NCBI GenBank assembly: GCA_002470515.1
Contig: DKML01000005.1
Span: 195,713 to 259,712 of the forward strand
Source: Proteobacteria bacterium UBA7415
GTDB taxonomy: Bacteria > Pseudomonadota > Gammaproteobacteria > Arenicellales > Arenicellaceae
Direction of reading: 5' to 3'
DNA length: 64,000 bases
Positions 18,302 to 29,477 of this stretch are shown here, piece after piece (within the stretch, counting starts at the first letter, position 1; each line of letters opens with the position of its first letter). The position numbers and the translations under genes were made by a program. A model generated the notes under the pieces. That model saw only the letters and a program-made list of their open reading frames with translations, did no database searches and was not told the DNA's origin.

Positions 18302-19444
18302 ATGGCAAAACGTGATTATTACGAAGTTCTAGGCGTCAGCAAGTCGGTAGATGCTGCCGAGCTTAAAAAGGCTTATCGACGTCTTGCGATGAAATATCAT
18401 CCGGACCGTAATGCTGACGATGATTCTGCAGAAGCAAAGTTTAAAGAAGTTAAAGAAGCCCACGACATATTATCTAATACTGAGAAGCGTGCTGCATACG
18501 ACCAGTTTGGCCATGCTGCCTTTGAAGGCGGAATGGGCGGCGGTGGCGGTGGCGGTGGTGGCGCGGGCGCAGGTGGTTTTAGTGATATCTTTGGCGACGT
18601 ATTCGGTGATATCTTTGGTGGAGGCGGCGGTGGTCGTCAACGTCAGCGCCGAGGTTCTGATTTACGCTACAACCTAGAGCTGAGCTTAGAAGACGCAGTA
18701 CGCGGTACGGAGGTTAACATTACTGTACCTCGTATGGCAGCGTGCAAGACTTGCTCAGGCAGTGGTGCAAAACCAGGCTCAACACCAAAAAGTTGTGGCA
18801 CCTGCCATGGCCAAGGCCAAGTTCGCATTCAGCAAGGTTTTTTCTCCATGCAACAAACCTGTCCACAATGTCAGGGGCAGGGCACTATTATCTCTGACCC
18901 TTGTAACGACTGCCATGGTCAAGGACGTACCAAAGAAAGTAAGAAGTTGTCGGTTAAGATTCCGGCAGGTGTTGATGAGGGTGATCAAATTCGTTTATCT
19001 GGCGAAGGTGAAAGCGGCGGCGCTGGCACGGTTAACGGTGATCTCTACGTTTCTGTATCGATCAAACCTCACGCGATCTTTCAGCGTGAAGGCGTTGATC
19101 TAAATTGTACTGTTCCTATTTCTTTTTCTTCGCTGGTGCTAGGCGGAGAACTGGAGGTTCCGACTTTAGATGGTCGAGCAAAGCTCAAGATCCCAGTGGG
19201 TACGCAATCAGGCAAAACGTTCAGGCTTCGAGGCAAAGGCGTTAAGAATGTTCGAAATGCGGGATTTGTTGGCGATCTTTATTGCAAAGTACAAGTTGAA
19301 ACTCCGGTTAATTTGACTAAAGAGCAACGCGACTTACTGCAAAAGCTTGATAAGACTTTGCAAGCGGGAGGTAGCAAGCATAGTCCGCAGGAGTCCTCTT
19401 GGACTGATCGAATTAAGACGTTCTTCGACGATTTTGTTGCGTAA
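18302..19444 (+). CDS. dnaJ: Co-chaperone DnaJ (Hsp40)
   Basis: DnaJ delivers substrates to DnaK and stimulates its ATPase. The 380-residue product has an N-terminal J domain with the HPD motif in MKYHPDRN, a long glycine-rich linker (about residues 74-112), four zinc-finger repeats ([32 protein letters not shown]), and the C-terminal substrate-binding domains. This is the complete type I arrangement. Confidence 0.98.
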   Translation: MAKRDYYEVLGVSKSVDAAELKKAYRRLAMKYHPDRNADDDSAEAKFKEVKEAHDILSNTEKRAAYDQFGHAAFEGGMGGGGGGGGGAGAGGFSDIFGDVFGDIFGGGGGGRQRQRRGSDLRYNLELSLEDAVRGTEVNITVPRMAACKTCSGSGAKPGSTPKSCGTCHGQGQVRIQQGFFSMQQTCPQCQGQGTIISDPCNDCHGQGRTKESKKLSVKIPAGVDEGDQIRLSGEGESGGAGTVNGDLYVSVSIKPHAIFQREGVDLNCTVPISFSSLVLGGELEVPTLDGRAKLKIPVGTQSGKTFRLRGKGVKNVRNAGFVGDLYCKVQVETPVNLTKEQRDLLQKLDKTLQAGGSKHSPQESSWTDRIKTFFDDFVA

Positions 19445-19564
19445 AAATCGCCGAGAGCGCTAGCCCATTCAGCCGTTAGGATTTACCGTAGTGGTTAGAG
19501 ATTGACGTGATTTTTCGAAAGATTAGTTATAATCTGCGATTGCCATTACGCCTATTGCCACATT

Positions 19565-19855
19565 TTGAATATCAAACTTTCGACAATTACTGACAGCAAA
19601 GAAAACCAACCGCTGTCGCCAGCCGACCAATCCAGAATCATTGAGATGGCATGGGAAGACCGTACGCCGTTCGATGCAATTAAGATCCTCTATGGTCTGG
19701 GCGAACCTGCCGTAATCAAGCTAATGCGCAGCCAGCTAAGCCAAAGATCATTTAGGCTCTGGCGTAAACGGGTGACCGGTAGAAATACTAAGCACCTTGC
19801 GAAACGGAGTTTTGTGGTTGGAAGAGGCTATTGCCCCACGCAGTACAAACGTTGA
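19565..19855 (+). CDS. DUF2805 (TIGR03643) family protein
   Basis: The 96-residue protein contains the family pattern IIEMAWEDRTPFDAIKILYGLGEPAVIKLMR, SFRLWRKRVTGRNTKHL and RGYCPTQYKR. Its helical first half reads like a helix-turn-helix. The only start in frame that keeps the conserved region is TTG at 19565. The family is widespread in marine bacteria and has no proven role. Confidence 0.85.
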   Translation: MNIKLSTITDSKENQPLSPADQSRIIEMAWEDRTPFDAIKILYGLGEPAVIKLMRSQLSQRSFRLWRKRVTGRNTKHLAKRSFVVGRGYCPTQYKR

Positions 19856-19956
19856 TCTTGCACGACCGATTTACAAGCTTAGTGCTTTCTAATTCAACAG
19901 CTTTCTAGTTATTTCCAAGTTAGTTCCACCACTTTTCAACCCCAAGCGGCTCTGGA

Positions 19957-21300
19957 TTAAGATACGAGCGTGTAGCAAGGGGTATAGCTGCCTTTGAGTT
20001 TCATACGTTGTTGATCAACAAACTCTGCGAGCAGACTGTCCATGGCAGCCATAACTTTTGCATCCCCACTGAGTTCGAAAGGCCCTTTCTCTGCAATCGC
20101 TTGGATCCCTTTCGGCTTAATATTGCCCGATACGATACCCGAGAATGCTTTTCTTAAATTCGCAGCCAATGTCTGAATAGGTTGATCCAACTTTAGATTT
20201 AGCTTGCTCATGTTTTCGTGCGTCGGGATGAACGCTTCTTGAAAATCCGGTTCAATATTCAAAGACCAATTAAAGAAGAAAGCATCGTCAAGGTCTTTAC
20301 GATTCTTCTCAACAACCTGCATGTTTTTACTCATTGTTTGAGCAACTCTAATAGGGTCGTCAATGATGACCTCATACAAATCTGTTGCTTTTTTTCCTAA
20401 AGTCACAGAAATGAAATTATTCATGCTGTCAAAATAGGCTGCACTTTCTTTGGGACCAGTAAAAATAACAGGCAGTTTCACTTTGTCGTTATCGGCGTGT
20501 AGCAGCAGGCCAAGTATGTACAGGATTTCTTCTGCCGTGCCGGCACCACCTGGAAAAACAACGACCCCATGCGCCATACGTACAAAAGCTTCTAAACGTT
20601 TTTCGATGTCGGGCATGATGATAAGCTCGTTGACAATAGCGTTGGGCGCTTCAGACGCAATGATGCCAGGCTCAGATATACCAATGTAGCGAGGCGAACT
20701 CGCGCGTTGTTTTGCATGCGCCACGTTCGCGCCCTTCATCGGTCCTTTCATGGCTCCGATTCCACAGCCAGTACAAATATCAATCCCGCGTAACCCAAGT
20801 CGATAGCCGACGTTTTTGCTGTAATCGTACTCAACCGAGTTTATTGAGTGCCCGCCCCAGCACACGACTAAATTAGGACGCTTTCGAGGTTTTAATGCGT
20901 CTGCGTTACGCAACGTTTTAAACACCATGTCAGTAATGGTCTCCCCTTGAGCCTCCCATATTTTGACTTGATCACGCAAGTAGACAATATCTCTGAGAAC
21001 AGAAAACAAATGATCTCTAATGCCCACGATAATCTTGCCGTCGACAAATGCATTTTCGGGAGCGTTACTGAGTTTGAGTTTGATTCCGCGGCACGTGCTA
21101 ATCAGCTCAATATTAAAGTCCTCGTGGGCGGCGAGCAATTCATGGCCCTCATCACTGTCTGCGCCCGTGCTGAGCACGGCTAAAGCACAGTTGCGAAATA
21201 GGGTCCGGTATATGTCATCGCTTGTTGAATGGAGAAGCTCGAGCTCGGTTCTAGTCAGCAGATCAAGCTGGCCCTTAGGCGTAATCGTGGCGTTTACCAT
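19957..21300 (-). CDS. ppnN: Nucleotide 5'-monophosphate nucleosidase (YgdH/PpnN)
   Basis: The 447-residue product is a LOG-family enzyme of the long PpnN type, which hydrolyses purine and pyrimidine nucleoside monophosphates and is tuned by (p)ppGpp in E. coli. The LOG signature FPGGAGTAEEILYI and the upstream GCGIGAMKGPMKGA loop are clear, and the N-terminal extension (ITPKGQLDLLTRTE) fits YgdH. The full family length is present. It lies on the minus strand facing the DUF2805 gene. Confidence 0.93.
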   Translation of the reverse strand: MVNATITPKGQLDLLTRTELELLHSTSDDIYRTLFRNCALAVLSTGADSDEGHELLAAHEDFNIELISTCRGIKLKLSNAPENAFVDGKIIVGIRDHLFSVLRDIVYLRDQVKIWEAQGETITDMVFKTLRNADALKPRKRPNLVVCWGGHSINSVEYDYSKNVGYRLGLRGIDICTGCGIGAMKGPMKGANVAHAKQRASSPRYIGISEPGIIASEAPNAIVNELIIMPDIEKRLEAFVRMAHGVVVFPGGAGTAEEILYILGLLLHADNDKVKLPVIFTGPKESAAYFDSMNNFISVTLGKKATDLYEVIIDDPIRVAQTMSKNMQVVEKNRKDLDDAFFFNWSLNIEPDFQEAFIPTHENMSKLNLKLDQPIQTLAANLRKAFSGIVSGNIKPKGIQAIAEKGPFELSGDAKVMAAMDSLLAEFVDQQRMKLKGSYTPCYTLVS

Positions 21301-21476
21301 AGTCGTATTATTTTTGGCGGGGGGTAGATCTAATGTATTAGTTCAACGTGAGAGCGAAACGGCAACACACATTCAATACTAGAGTTTATGGGATCAAGGT
21401 TACAGGTATGTAGTTTTACCAATTATAACTGCAAATACTTCTACCAATCGCATTGCTAGAAGAAGTGTAAAAAAGA

Positions 21477-21499
21477 AAGGCTGTCTAATAGACAGCCTT
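21477..21499 (-). terminator. Terminator of the dsbA transcript
   Basis: An 11-base perfect stem (AAGGCTGTCTA/TAGACAGCCTT) around one base lies 26 bases past the dsbA stop. On the minus strand it is followed by a T-rich stretch (CTTTCTTTTTTA), as expected for termination. Confidence 0.85.
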
Positions 21500-21524
21500 T
21501 TCAATAAAAGATAATGTGAGTCGT

Positions 21525-22190
21525 TTAGCGTTCAGCCGCAGCTTTCTTAACTAGCTGGTCAACGACCTTAAACATCTCTTGGGTGCTACCTGCATGCGTC
21601 ACGCTAGTTAAATATTTTCCGTCAACAATAATGGCTGGCACACCGGTAGCGCCAGATGCTATCGATATTTTTTTAGCATTGCGCATGTTGGTGTCCACAG
21701 CAAACGAGTTGAATGCCGATTCAACCTGATCAGCGGCAAACCCATATTCGCTCAAAAACTCAGTTAACGCACTAACGTTGTTAATGTATTTTTTTTGCAC
21801 ATGAATACGGTGGAAGTATGCATCATAAGCTTCTTGAGGCGCATTCAAAGCCTGCATTGCGTAAAACGCTTGGGCTTCGAATTCCCACCGAGCGCTAAAA
21901 ATAGCAGGAACTTTCACGAGTTCCGCGTTATCCGGCTTTCCTTCTTCCCATTTTTTTAAGGTAGGTTCAAGTGCGTAACAATGCCCGCATTTAAACCAAA
22001 ATAACTCGGCTACTTCAATTTTATCGCCGGTTGATACCGCAAATTCACTCGTAACTGTTTGATACTTGCTTGGGTCTAATTCATCTGCAGTTGTTTGAGC
22101 TTGGCATGCCATCAGCGCCCCAAAGCTAAAGAGCAAGACCAGAGATTGTTTGGCTCTGTAGAATAATGTTGATTGTTTTCTCGTTGTCAC
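21525..22190 (-). CDS. dsbA: Thiol:disulfide interchange protein DsbA, lipoprotein-type
   Basis: This 221-residue thioredoxin-fold oxidase introduces disulfides in exported proteins. The active site is Cys68-Gly-His-Cys71 in FWFKCGHCYALEP, and the cis-proline loop is in ATGVPAIIVDGKY. The N-terminus is a signal sequence ending GALMACQAQ, which reads as a lipobox with Cys29, so the protein is probably anchored by lipid instead of soluble as in E. coli. The start is GTG with an AGAGGAAAA ribosome site. Confidence 0.88.
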   Translation of the reverse strand: MTTRKQSTLFYRAKQSLVLLFSFGALMACQAQTTADELDPSKYQTVTSEFAVSTGDKIEVAELFWFKCGHCYALEPTLKKWEEGKPDNAELVKVPAIFSARWEFEAQAFYAMQALNAPQEAYDAYFHRIHVQKKYINNVSALTEFLSEYGFAADQVESAFNSFAVDTNMRNAKKISIASGATGVPAIIVDGKYLTSVTHAGSTQEMFKVVDQLVKKAAAER

Positions 22191-22302
22191 GATTTTTCCT
22201 CTTTGGATAAATGTAAAAGTAATGGATAAGAGCTTAGATTTTATTCTATAACGTAAGCGTAAGGTATTTGACTGCCTAGATCATACTTCAATCTGGTAAA
22301 GC

Positions 22303-23679
<1,377 letters not shown>

Positions 23680-23694
23680 ATTCGAAAACCTAGA

Positions 23695-24225
23695 TTAGTT
23701 TTGCAGCTGGGCAGAGTTGATTTGCTCAGCAACGCTTTGAATCATCGCTAAAAAGTCAGGGAAGAGCATCATCACTATTACGGCCGTTAACGCTTGCAAT
23801 GCCAGAGTCCACAACAGAGATACAAGGGTCGTTATTTCTAATGAGTCTCGAAGAATTATGATGCTGATATAAAAATTCCAAATTGTGAAGCTAAATCCCA
23901 TTGCGGCGAACCCAGTCGTAACAATAAGTATTAACGCCATTATTTGTAGAAGCGCAGTAGTACCAAAAATGGCCGACGCGGTTTGCACAAAGCGACTGCT
24001 TTTTGACAGCATGGACAGCAACCCATAGAGCAATGCTGCTTGGACAATATATTGCACAAGACTGATGGCGAATGGTTGGCTTAATTCAGGGGTGAGCGAG
24101 TTGATGTATGCACCTAGCGAGACTAAGACTGCGCCAGCGATAAGCGCGACGCTAGGGTTGTAGTCTAGGTCTCCAACTTTTCGGCGTAGGGTGATTATTT
24201 CAAAGAGTTGTCGGATAGTGTCCAT
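23695..24225 (-). CDS. Yip1-family membrane protein
   Basis: A 176-residue protein begins MDTIRQLFEIITLRRK and has about five hydrophobic segments, as in Yip1-domain proteins of gammaproteobacteria. The open frame extends another 37 codons upstream to 24336, but the extension is polar and unlike the family, so ATG 24225 is chosen. It lies 15 bases upstream of mpl on the same strand. Function unknown. Confidence 0.7.
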   Translation of the reverse strand: MDTIRQLFEIITLRRKVGDLDYNPSVALIAGAVLVSLGAYINSLTPELSQPFAISLVQYIVQAALLYGLLSMLSKSSRFVQTASAIFGTTALLQIMALILIVTTGFAAMGFSFTIWNFYISIIILRDSLEITTLVSLLWTLALQALTAVIVMMLFPDFLAMIQSVAEQINSAQLQN

Positions 24226-24348
24226 AACGTATTTGGCAAAGCGGCAATTGTCTGCCGCGGGTGAATGATTAATTGATTGATTGACTAATCGATTAGTGGT
24301 TAGGTAGCTGACTATGAGCGTGATAGCATCATCCAATTATACTGAATC

Positions 24349-25449
24349 ATGATGACGGCATTGATGAATTATCTTATAGATCAGCAACATCAACTCGATG
24401 AACTCGCTCCTACGCTCGAAAAACTGGAATGGGTGGCAATCGATACCGAATTTTTGCGCGAAAAAACCTATAGTGCAAAGCTTTGCTTGGTTCAGTTAGG
24501 CATAGGCGACAATCAATACTGTATAGACGTTCTGCTGATTCCAGATTTAACAGCGCTGGCTAATTTACTGATTAACCCCAATACCTTAAAAGTGTTTCAT
24601 GCGGCATCGCAGGATTTGGAAGTCCTGTATCAAACCTTTGGCAGTGTACCTAACCCAATTTTTGACACTCAGCTCGCGGCCGCGTTCTGTGGCGCAGATT
24701 TGCAAATAGGCTATGCCGGTTTGGTTGAGCAGGTTACCCAGGTGGTTTTAGATAAAGGTCAGTCTCGAACAGATTGGACGGTGCGTCCGCTATCAACCGC
24801 GCAGATCCGATACGCTGGAGAAGACGTTGAATATCTTTGGGCTGTTTATGAGAACACGCGGGAGCAGATCGCTGAACAAGGCCGGCTTGAATGGCTTGAA
24901 GACGAAATCGCGGTTCTTAGTAATGAAGATAATTACAAGAGCGATCCAGCTCAAGCCTATTTAAGGCTGTCAGGCGGAAACCTTAAACGGTCAGCCCAGT
25001 ATCGCTTAAAGGCGCTTGCAGAATGGCGAGAGTCTTATGCGCAAGAACGTAATATTCCACGCACCTGGGTAATTAAAGATCCAGCTCTTTACGATATTGC
25101 AGTGCAAAATCCCAAGACACCAAAGGCGTTACTTGACATGGACGTGTTAGGTAAAAAGTCTGGTTCCCGCTTCGCTCCCCAAATTGTAAATCTGATTCGA
25201 GCTGCTAAGACGGAAGATAATCCAATCTGGAGGGCCGTAGAGCCTTTGTCTAAGGCGGATAAGCGCGAATGCCAAAAGCTAATGCAGGCAACGACCGCCA
25301 TTGCTAAAGAGCAAGGGGTTGCGCAAGCGTTGCTGGGAACCCGTAAAGATATAGAACATTTATATCGCCACAGGCAATCTAAAAAACTAATCAATGGCTG
25401 GCGCCAGAGTGTTATCGGCGAACCACTGTTAGAACTACTAAGCAGTTAG
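24349..25449 (+). CDS. rnd: Ribonuclease D
   Basis: RNase D trims tRNA 3' ends as a 3'-5' exonuclease. The 366-residue protein has the DEDD motifs: WVAIDTEFLRE (Asp and Glu), VFHAASQDLEVL (Asp), and YAGEDVEYLWAVY (Asp with Tyr). HRDC-like helical domains with SAQYRLKALAEWRE follow. Length matches Rnd. The second ATG six bases in (MNYLIDQQHQ) is an equally reasonable start. It is transcribed divergently from the Yip1-like gene. Confidence 0.95.
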   Translation: MMTALMNYLIDQQHQLDELAPTLEKLEWVAIDTEFLREKTYSAKLCLVQLGIGDNQYCIDVLLIPDLTALANLLINPNTLKVFHAASQDLEVLYQTFGSVPNPIFDTQLAAAFCGADLQIGYAGLVEQVTQVVLDKGQSRTDWTVRPLSTAQIRYAGEDVEYLWAVYENTREQIAEQGRLEWLEDEIAVLSNEDNYKSDPAQAYLRLSGGNLKRSAQYRLKALAEWRESYAQERNIPRTWVIKDPALYDIAVQNPKTPKALLDMDVLGKKSGSRFAPQIVNLIRAAKTEDNPIWRAVEPLSKADKRECQKLMQATTAIAKEQGVAQALLGTRKDIEHLYRHRQSKKLINGWRQSVIGEPLLELLSS

Positions 25450-25593
25450 CGAAACTAAAGAGTGTAGACTGCTGCGAAAGGGTTCTTGACACCTCATATT
25501 AAGACGCATTAACAACAAAACAGGGTGTGGCCAAGCAGAACTCAGGCTCCACACTTTAGTGTTAAACCTGAGATCAATTGCCAACCTATTTAA

Positions 25594-27435
25594 TCAATCC
25601 GCGTTTCGAATAGTAGCTGATCTAGATTGGTACGATTGGGTACTGTCTATAGGTATGCTCACACTTTCTTCGAGGGTCATGCCTTGTGTACCTTGTGGCG
25701 CTGCTATTTCATTTTCCAGTTCAGCTACGCTGAACGGTGCAGAGTATAAGTCAACCCCAATACTAGATCCGTTGAAAACGGCAACGAACAAGTAACGAGT
25801 AGATTCTCTAAAGGTCGTTGAGAAACCACCATTTACAGGTCCACAACCAGATGAATTCATCGCCCAACTAAAACTGTTGCTGCCAATCGACCCATTAGCT
25901 TCGCTGCTTTGACGTGATTGTACCGAGCATGAAGGGCTGAGCGAATCTCTTCGATCAGAGCCTCTTACGACAGTGAAATTCGCTGAAGATGTTCCGCAAC
26001 ATACGTCATTCGCTACACTCCAACGGGGAAATACCGTTGGTGGGGGAGGCGGTGGGACAACAGGTTCATCGGGCTACTTTGTTGCTGCAAGGATTGCAGG
26101 AACTATCATTAAGAGAAAATCCTCTGTGTCCGGGTCCCGGATTTTTACTGTCGCAGATAAGCGGGAACTTGTGGCACCACCTGTTATGCCGGTGATTTGC
26201 ACAGTAAATGACTCTCCGCCAGGTTCCTCTAGCATATCTTCAGTAACAGATATAAATACAAATTTTGATTCACTATCCCCATCTGCCCAATTTAAACTCA
26301 CATTGGTTGCCGTGTAATCTAAACCGGCTAAGGCAGTGCCATCAATAGTGGAAACGTTAAGGGACACAGGGCCTTCGCCACCATTAACCCGGTTTACGGT
26401 AACTCGTACAGTCGATTTATCCTCAAACACCGCATATGTTGCCTTCGAAAATCCAACTTCGCCTGGTCCTTCAACAATTTGCCACCCAACGTCTTTAAGC
26501 AGTTGAATCGTCGAAGTATCGTCTGAGGTTGTTGTAGCAAAAGGCTCCATCAATTCGTCCGGCGATAAAGCGGTATCCCAGTGCGATACAGACGAGCCAC
26601 CTCGAATTGGGTTTGGGGCAAACATTCGAATTCGACCCGCGTTCTTGCCGGCGGTTAAATGGCTTGAGTTAGAGTTAGCATTAGTGCCGTCCCAAACAAG
26701 ATTGCCGGTGTTGATTGCCGAAGCTGCACGTTGGCTGTCGTTCATGTTTGGCCATGCTGTTCCGGTCGAAGCGTCATATAGTTGACGCATATAGGCGTCA
26801 TCTCGACCTAGAAATTTGGTGCCAGTCGAACTGTTCACCAAGCTAAGAAACCCTATACCATGGCCGATTTCATGCAGTACTGTATCGTAAAGGCTAATAG
26901 TGCCGCCAGGCGCGGGGCTGTTAATGCCGTACCACCAATTAGTGTTGTTCAAGCAACCATCGTTATTGTCGATGCCGCTATTAAACTCAGCTCCGACGTC
27001 GTTGCTACCACCATCAAGGTCTGAACCCGCTCTAGAATTTGCGATTGCTTCGACGAACCACGTATTCGCCGTAGGCGCATTCGCAAAGTCTCTAAAGGCT
27101 GAGTTTGGTCCTGCAGAGCCTAAAACCGCACCAAACGCATCGCAAGCGAGCGGGTTAAATTCTATTTCTATTCTAATAGTAACGTTACTGACCAGTTTTC
27201 CCTCCCAATAATCAGCGGCGGCTTGAAACACCGCTAGACGTTGCCCCCCGAGAGTCGTGCCTGGATTGCCCGTTTGTCCTGCAAAGGGTGCCGCATTGCT
27301 ATTAAAGCCCTCATTAGCGCTGTCCTGGTTGACGAGGATAATATTGGTTGCGTGAGCCGTGGAAATGGCGACACCAATAAAAAGTAGGGCCATACAGCCC
27401 TTCTTAAAGATCGACAAAAGTGCGTGAATAATCAT
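25594..27435 (-). pseudogene. Secreted zinc metalloprotease with Calx-beta domain, split by in-frame TAG
   Basis: The upstream part (27435-26074, 453 residues) has a signal peptide (about 1-29), a zincin motif HEIGHGIGF (His188, Glu189, His192), and a Calx-beta domain at about 325-440. It then meets TAG at 26074-26076. The same frame stays open for 159 more codons, starting with PDEPVVPPPPPPT, a proline linker, and a Cys-containing C-terminal domain I do not recognise. No indel is needed to join them. Either a nonsense mutation or a natural end is possible; the linker right after the stop favours one original gene of about 613 codons. ATG 27435 is preferred over GTG 27453. Confidence 0.75.
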
Positions 27436-27436
27436 C

Positions 27437-27859
27437 TTAGTTATCCTCTGCACACTGAGCGCTGCTTTCTAAAGGTTTATCTGAGTGGCCTGTCGTAATG
27501 CTCCCATTACAGCCGATGGTGGCTCGCAAAGGTGTTCTGAATCGACCGTTGAGTTTTGCCTGTACAGTGCCATCGCTTAGGGTCTTGATCTCCACCGGTG
27601 GCAAAGCTATATCATTTTGAACAACGCTCGATGATGGTAAGTTTTGCCGTTGTACGTCGCTTGTTAACTGTCCTGTTTTCGGATCAATCTCTGCCTGTCG
27701 CGCAGATGCAACAACATTTGAGCTGTCTTTACGTACGCCAGATTTATTAGTTAGTTCCGAGGCTGATAGTTCTTCGGCCGAAGGCTGTGAGTCATCAGCA
27801 GCGGCAATCAGGCCTACATAAGCGAGCGTAAATCCCGCGAGAGCGAGTCGTTTAATCAT
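27437..27859 (-). CDS. Secreted hypothetical protein upstream of metalloprotease
   Basis: The 140-residue product starts with a signal peptide (MIKRLALAGFTLAYVGLIAAADD) and continues as a polar, mostly disordered-looking protein. It ends in a small region with two cysteines (ATIGCNGS and SAQCAEDN) that could form a disulfide. It ends one base before the metalloprotease ATG at 27435, so the two genes are translationally linked. I recognise no family; a pro-peptide-like or chaperone role for the protease would be a guess. Confidence 0.7.
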   Translation of the reverse strand: MIKRLALAGFTLAYVGLIAAADDSQPSAEELSASELTNKSGVRKDSSNVVASARQAEIDPKTGQLTSDVQRQNLPSSSVVQNDIALPPVEIKTLSDGTVQAKLNGRFRTPLRATIGCNGSITTGHSDKPLESSAQCAEDN

Positions 27860-28255
27860 TTTCTATCCCCTGTTCGAGACGACGTGTTCTATTCACTTTT
27901 TGGCGCGAAAAAATAAGCCGTTCTTGGTTTAAATCAGCCGCTAATACTAGCACGAGGGTCTCAGTTGATTTTAAGGTGTTGGGATACAATTGCCTCAGAA
28001 TTGTCAAAATAAAACGTTTATTGGCTCTATCTCTACGTTATTCGGGTACATGAATCAGGTCTAGCCGTGTTTTGTAGGTTCAGTTTGAGTTCAGCTAATG
28101 GCGCATAGAATCATCCTTGAGATAAGAAATCTCTTTTAGGGTGACTTGCAATTCGCCTTTATTTAATTGCACTTACATTTGATCGCAGAGTTGCCATTTA
28201 ATCGAAAGACTTAAAATAATACGGCAAAGCTAAGTGACTAAATACAGAGGTTAAT
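27860..28255. other. Intergenic region between divergent genes (396 bp)
   Basis: This gap separates the minus-strand protease pair from the plus-strand glycine-zipper gene and must hold both promoters. I see no RNA gene, long repeat or credible open frame, and no promoter match strong enough to name. Confidence 0.5.
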
Positions 28256-28909
28256 ATGAAGAAAATTAGACAGAAAACAGCCAAATTTAGCTTTCAATTG
28301 AGTTTGATAACCGCTGTATGCCTATCTACTACTGCAGTTGCTAACGGCTCAAACCAGTACGGTCGGGGTTATGAGCATAGCAGTAATACTGAGCATGACT
28401 ACGCTCGTGTGGTTGGCGTTCAGCCTATAATCGATGTCTACCAGGTCAGTGTGCCGGTTGAACAGTGTTACCAGGAACGCGTACCCCGAGATCGACATGC
28501 AAACTATCGAGGCAAGCAAAGCCGCACGCCTGAAATTGTAGGCGCATTAATTGGCGCGGCAGTAGGTCACCAATTTGGTGGCGGTAAAGGAAAAGATATC
28601 GCTACCATAGCAGGGGCCGTACTAGGTGGTTCGATTGGGCGAGATGTTAAAAATAATGCCCGTCAACGAGACCAAAGATATGGCAATGATTCCGACCAAG
28701 CTTATGAAGGCGGTTATCTAGGCGCTGGCGGTGGTTATGGACGCTACGAAACGGTGTCTCGCTGTGAAGTAACTCAAGAATATCGAAATGAAGAACAGAT
28801 TATTGGATATGACGTGAGCTACAAATATAACGGCCATGTTTACCAGACTCGCATGCCTTATGATCCGGGTAAGAAAATTAAAGTAAAAGTCACTGTTCAG
28901 CCAGTATAA
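28256..28909 (+). CDS. Glycine zipper 2TM domain outer-membrane-type protein
   Basis: The 217-residue product has a signal peptide (to about residue 30, TTAVANG) and a central glycine zipper, EIVGALIGAAVGHQFGGGKGKDIATIAGAVLGGSIG. This is the pattern of the Rickettsia 17-kDa antigen family, which inserts into or associates with the outer membrane. Two cysteines (VEQCYQE, SRCEVT) flank the zipper. It lies 61 bases upstream of a PepSY protein and a two-component system that might regulate or sense envelope state. Confidence 0.8.
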   Translation: MKKIRQKTAKFSFQLSLITAVCLSTTAVANGSNQYGRGYEHSSNTEHDYARVVGVQPIIDVYQVSVPVEQCYQERVPRDRHANYRGKQSRTPEIVGALIGAAVGHQFGGGKGKDIATIAGAVLGGSIGRDVKNNARQRDQRYGNDSDQAYEGGYLGAGGGYGRYETVSRCEVTQEYRNEEQIIGYDVSYKYNGHVYQTRMPYDPGKKIKVKVTVQPV

Positions 28910-28970
28910 AATAGCGTTGTAAGAAATTAAGCGAGTAACGTTTAGGAAAACTCAAAAACCTTATTAAGTC

Positions 28971-29429
28971 ATGCAAAAACATTACATTCAATTTTTACGG
29001 CCCTTGGGTACCGTGCTAGCAACTACTACTCGGCGCGTATTGGCTGTGTTGGTTCTATACGCGGTTCTTAGTGGCACCGTCTTTGCTGATTCGCAACGCT
29101 CTAGTATAGTTATTCAACCCGACTCAAGTCAGAGTGCACCCGCATCAGTTCGCAATGTACTAGCGTCAAATTTTAAACGCACGGATCAAATGCGTGCCTT
29201 TAAGACGGCGATAAGTGAGCGTAAAGATCTAATGCTACCCAACAGCTTTGCTCAGAGGGTTCAAGCCAACCAGCAGAAATCTCGACGGCAGGTGATTGAT
29301 GAGGTCGAGCGTTCTTATAATGCAAAAGTGTTAAAAGTAAGTCTAGATCAGGGCGCAGGCGTATACGTGGTGCGCATATTACAAAGTGATGGGCGGGTTC
29401 GTACGATACGCGTTTCTGCCTACCGATAA
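28971..29429 (+). CDS. Exported PepSY-domain protein
   Basis: The 152-residue protein has an N-terminal hydrophobic signal (about 20-40, LAVLVLYAVLSGTVFADS). Its C-terminal half reads SRRQVIDEVERSYNAKVLKVSLDQ and VYVVRILQSDGRVRTIRVSA, the PepSY fold. PepSY proteins encoded just before PhoPQ-like systems are common in gammaproteobacteria and probably modulate the sensor kinase. The response regulator gene starts 48 bases downstream. Confidence 0.8.
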   Translation: MQKHYIQFLRPLGTVLATTTRRVLAVLVLYAVLSGTVFADSQRSSIVIQPDSSQSAPASVRNVLASNFKRTDQMRAFKTAISERKDLMLPNSFAQRVQANQQKSRRQVIDEVERSYNAKVLKVSLDQGAGVYVVRILQSDGRVRTIRVSAYR

Positions 29430-29477
29430 TCTGTCGTCCGCAGGTTTCTGTAATAACATTGGAATAAGAGTGCCTAT

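Noticed and set aside
25858..25860. Independent start for the protein part after the metalloprotease TAG
   Set aside because: The only ATG in frame is far into the segment and has no ribosome site, so a separate gene is unlikely.
25594..26073. Reassignment of TAG or TAA to a sense codon
   Set aside because: Many housekeeping genes in the window end normally at TAA, TAG and TGA at the expected lengths, so only local mutation, readthrough or error remains plausible.
25973..26317. Plus-strand frame with a glycine run
   Set aside because: The glycines are the antisense of the proline linker in the split metalloprotease gene.
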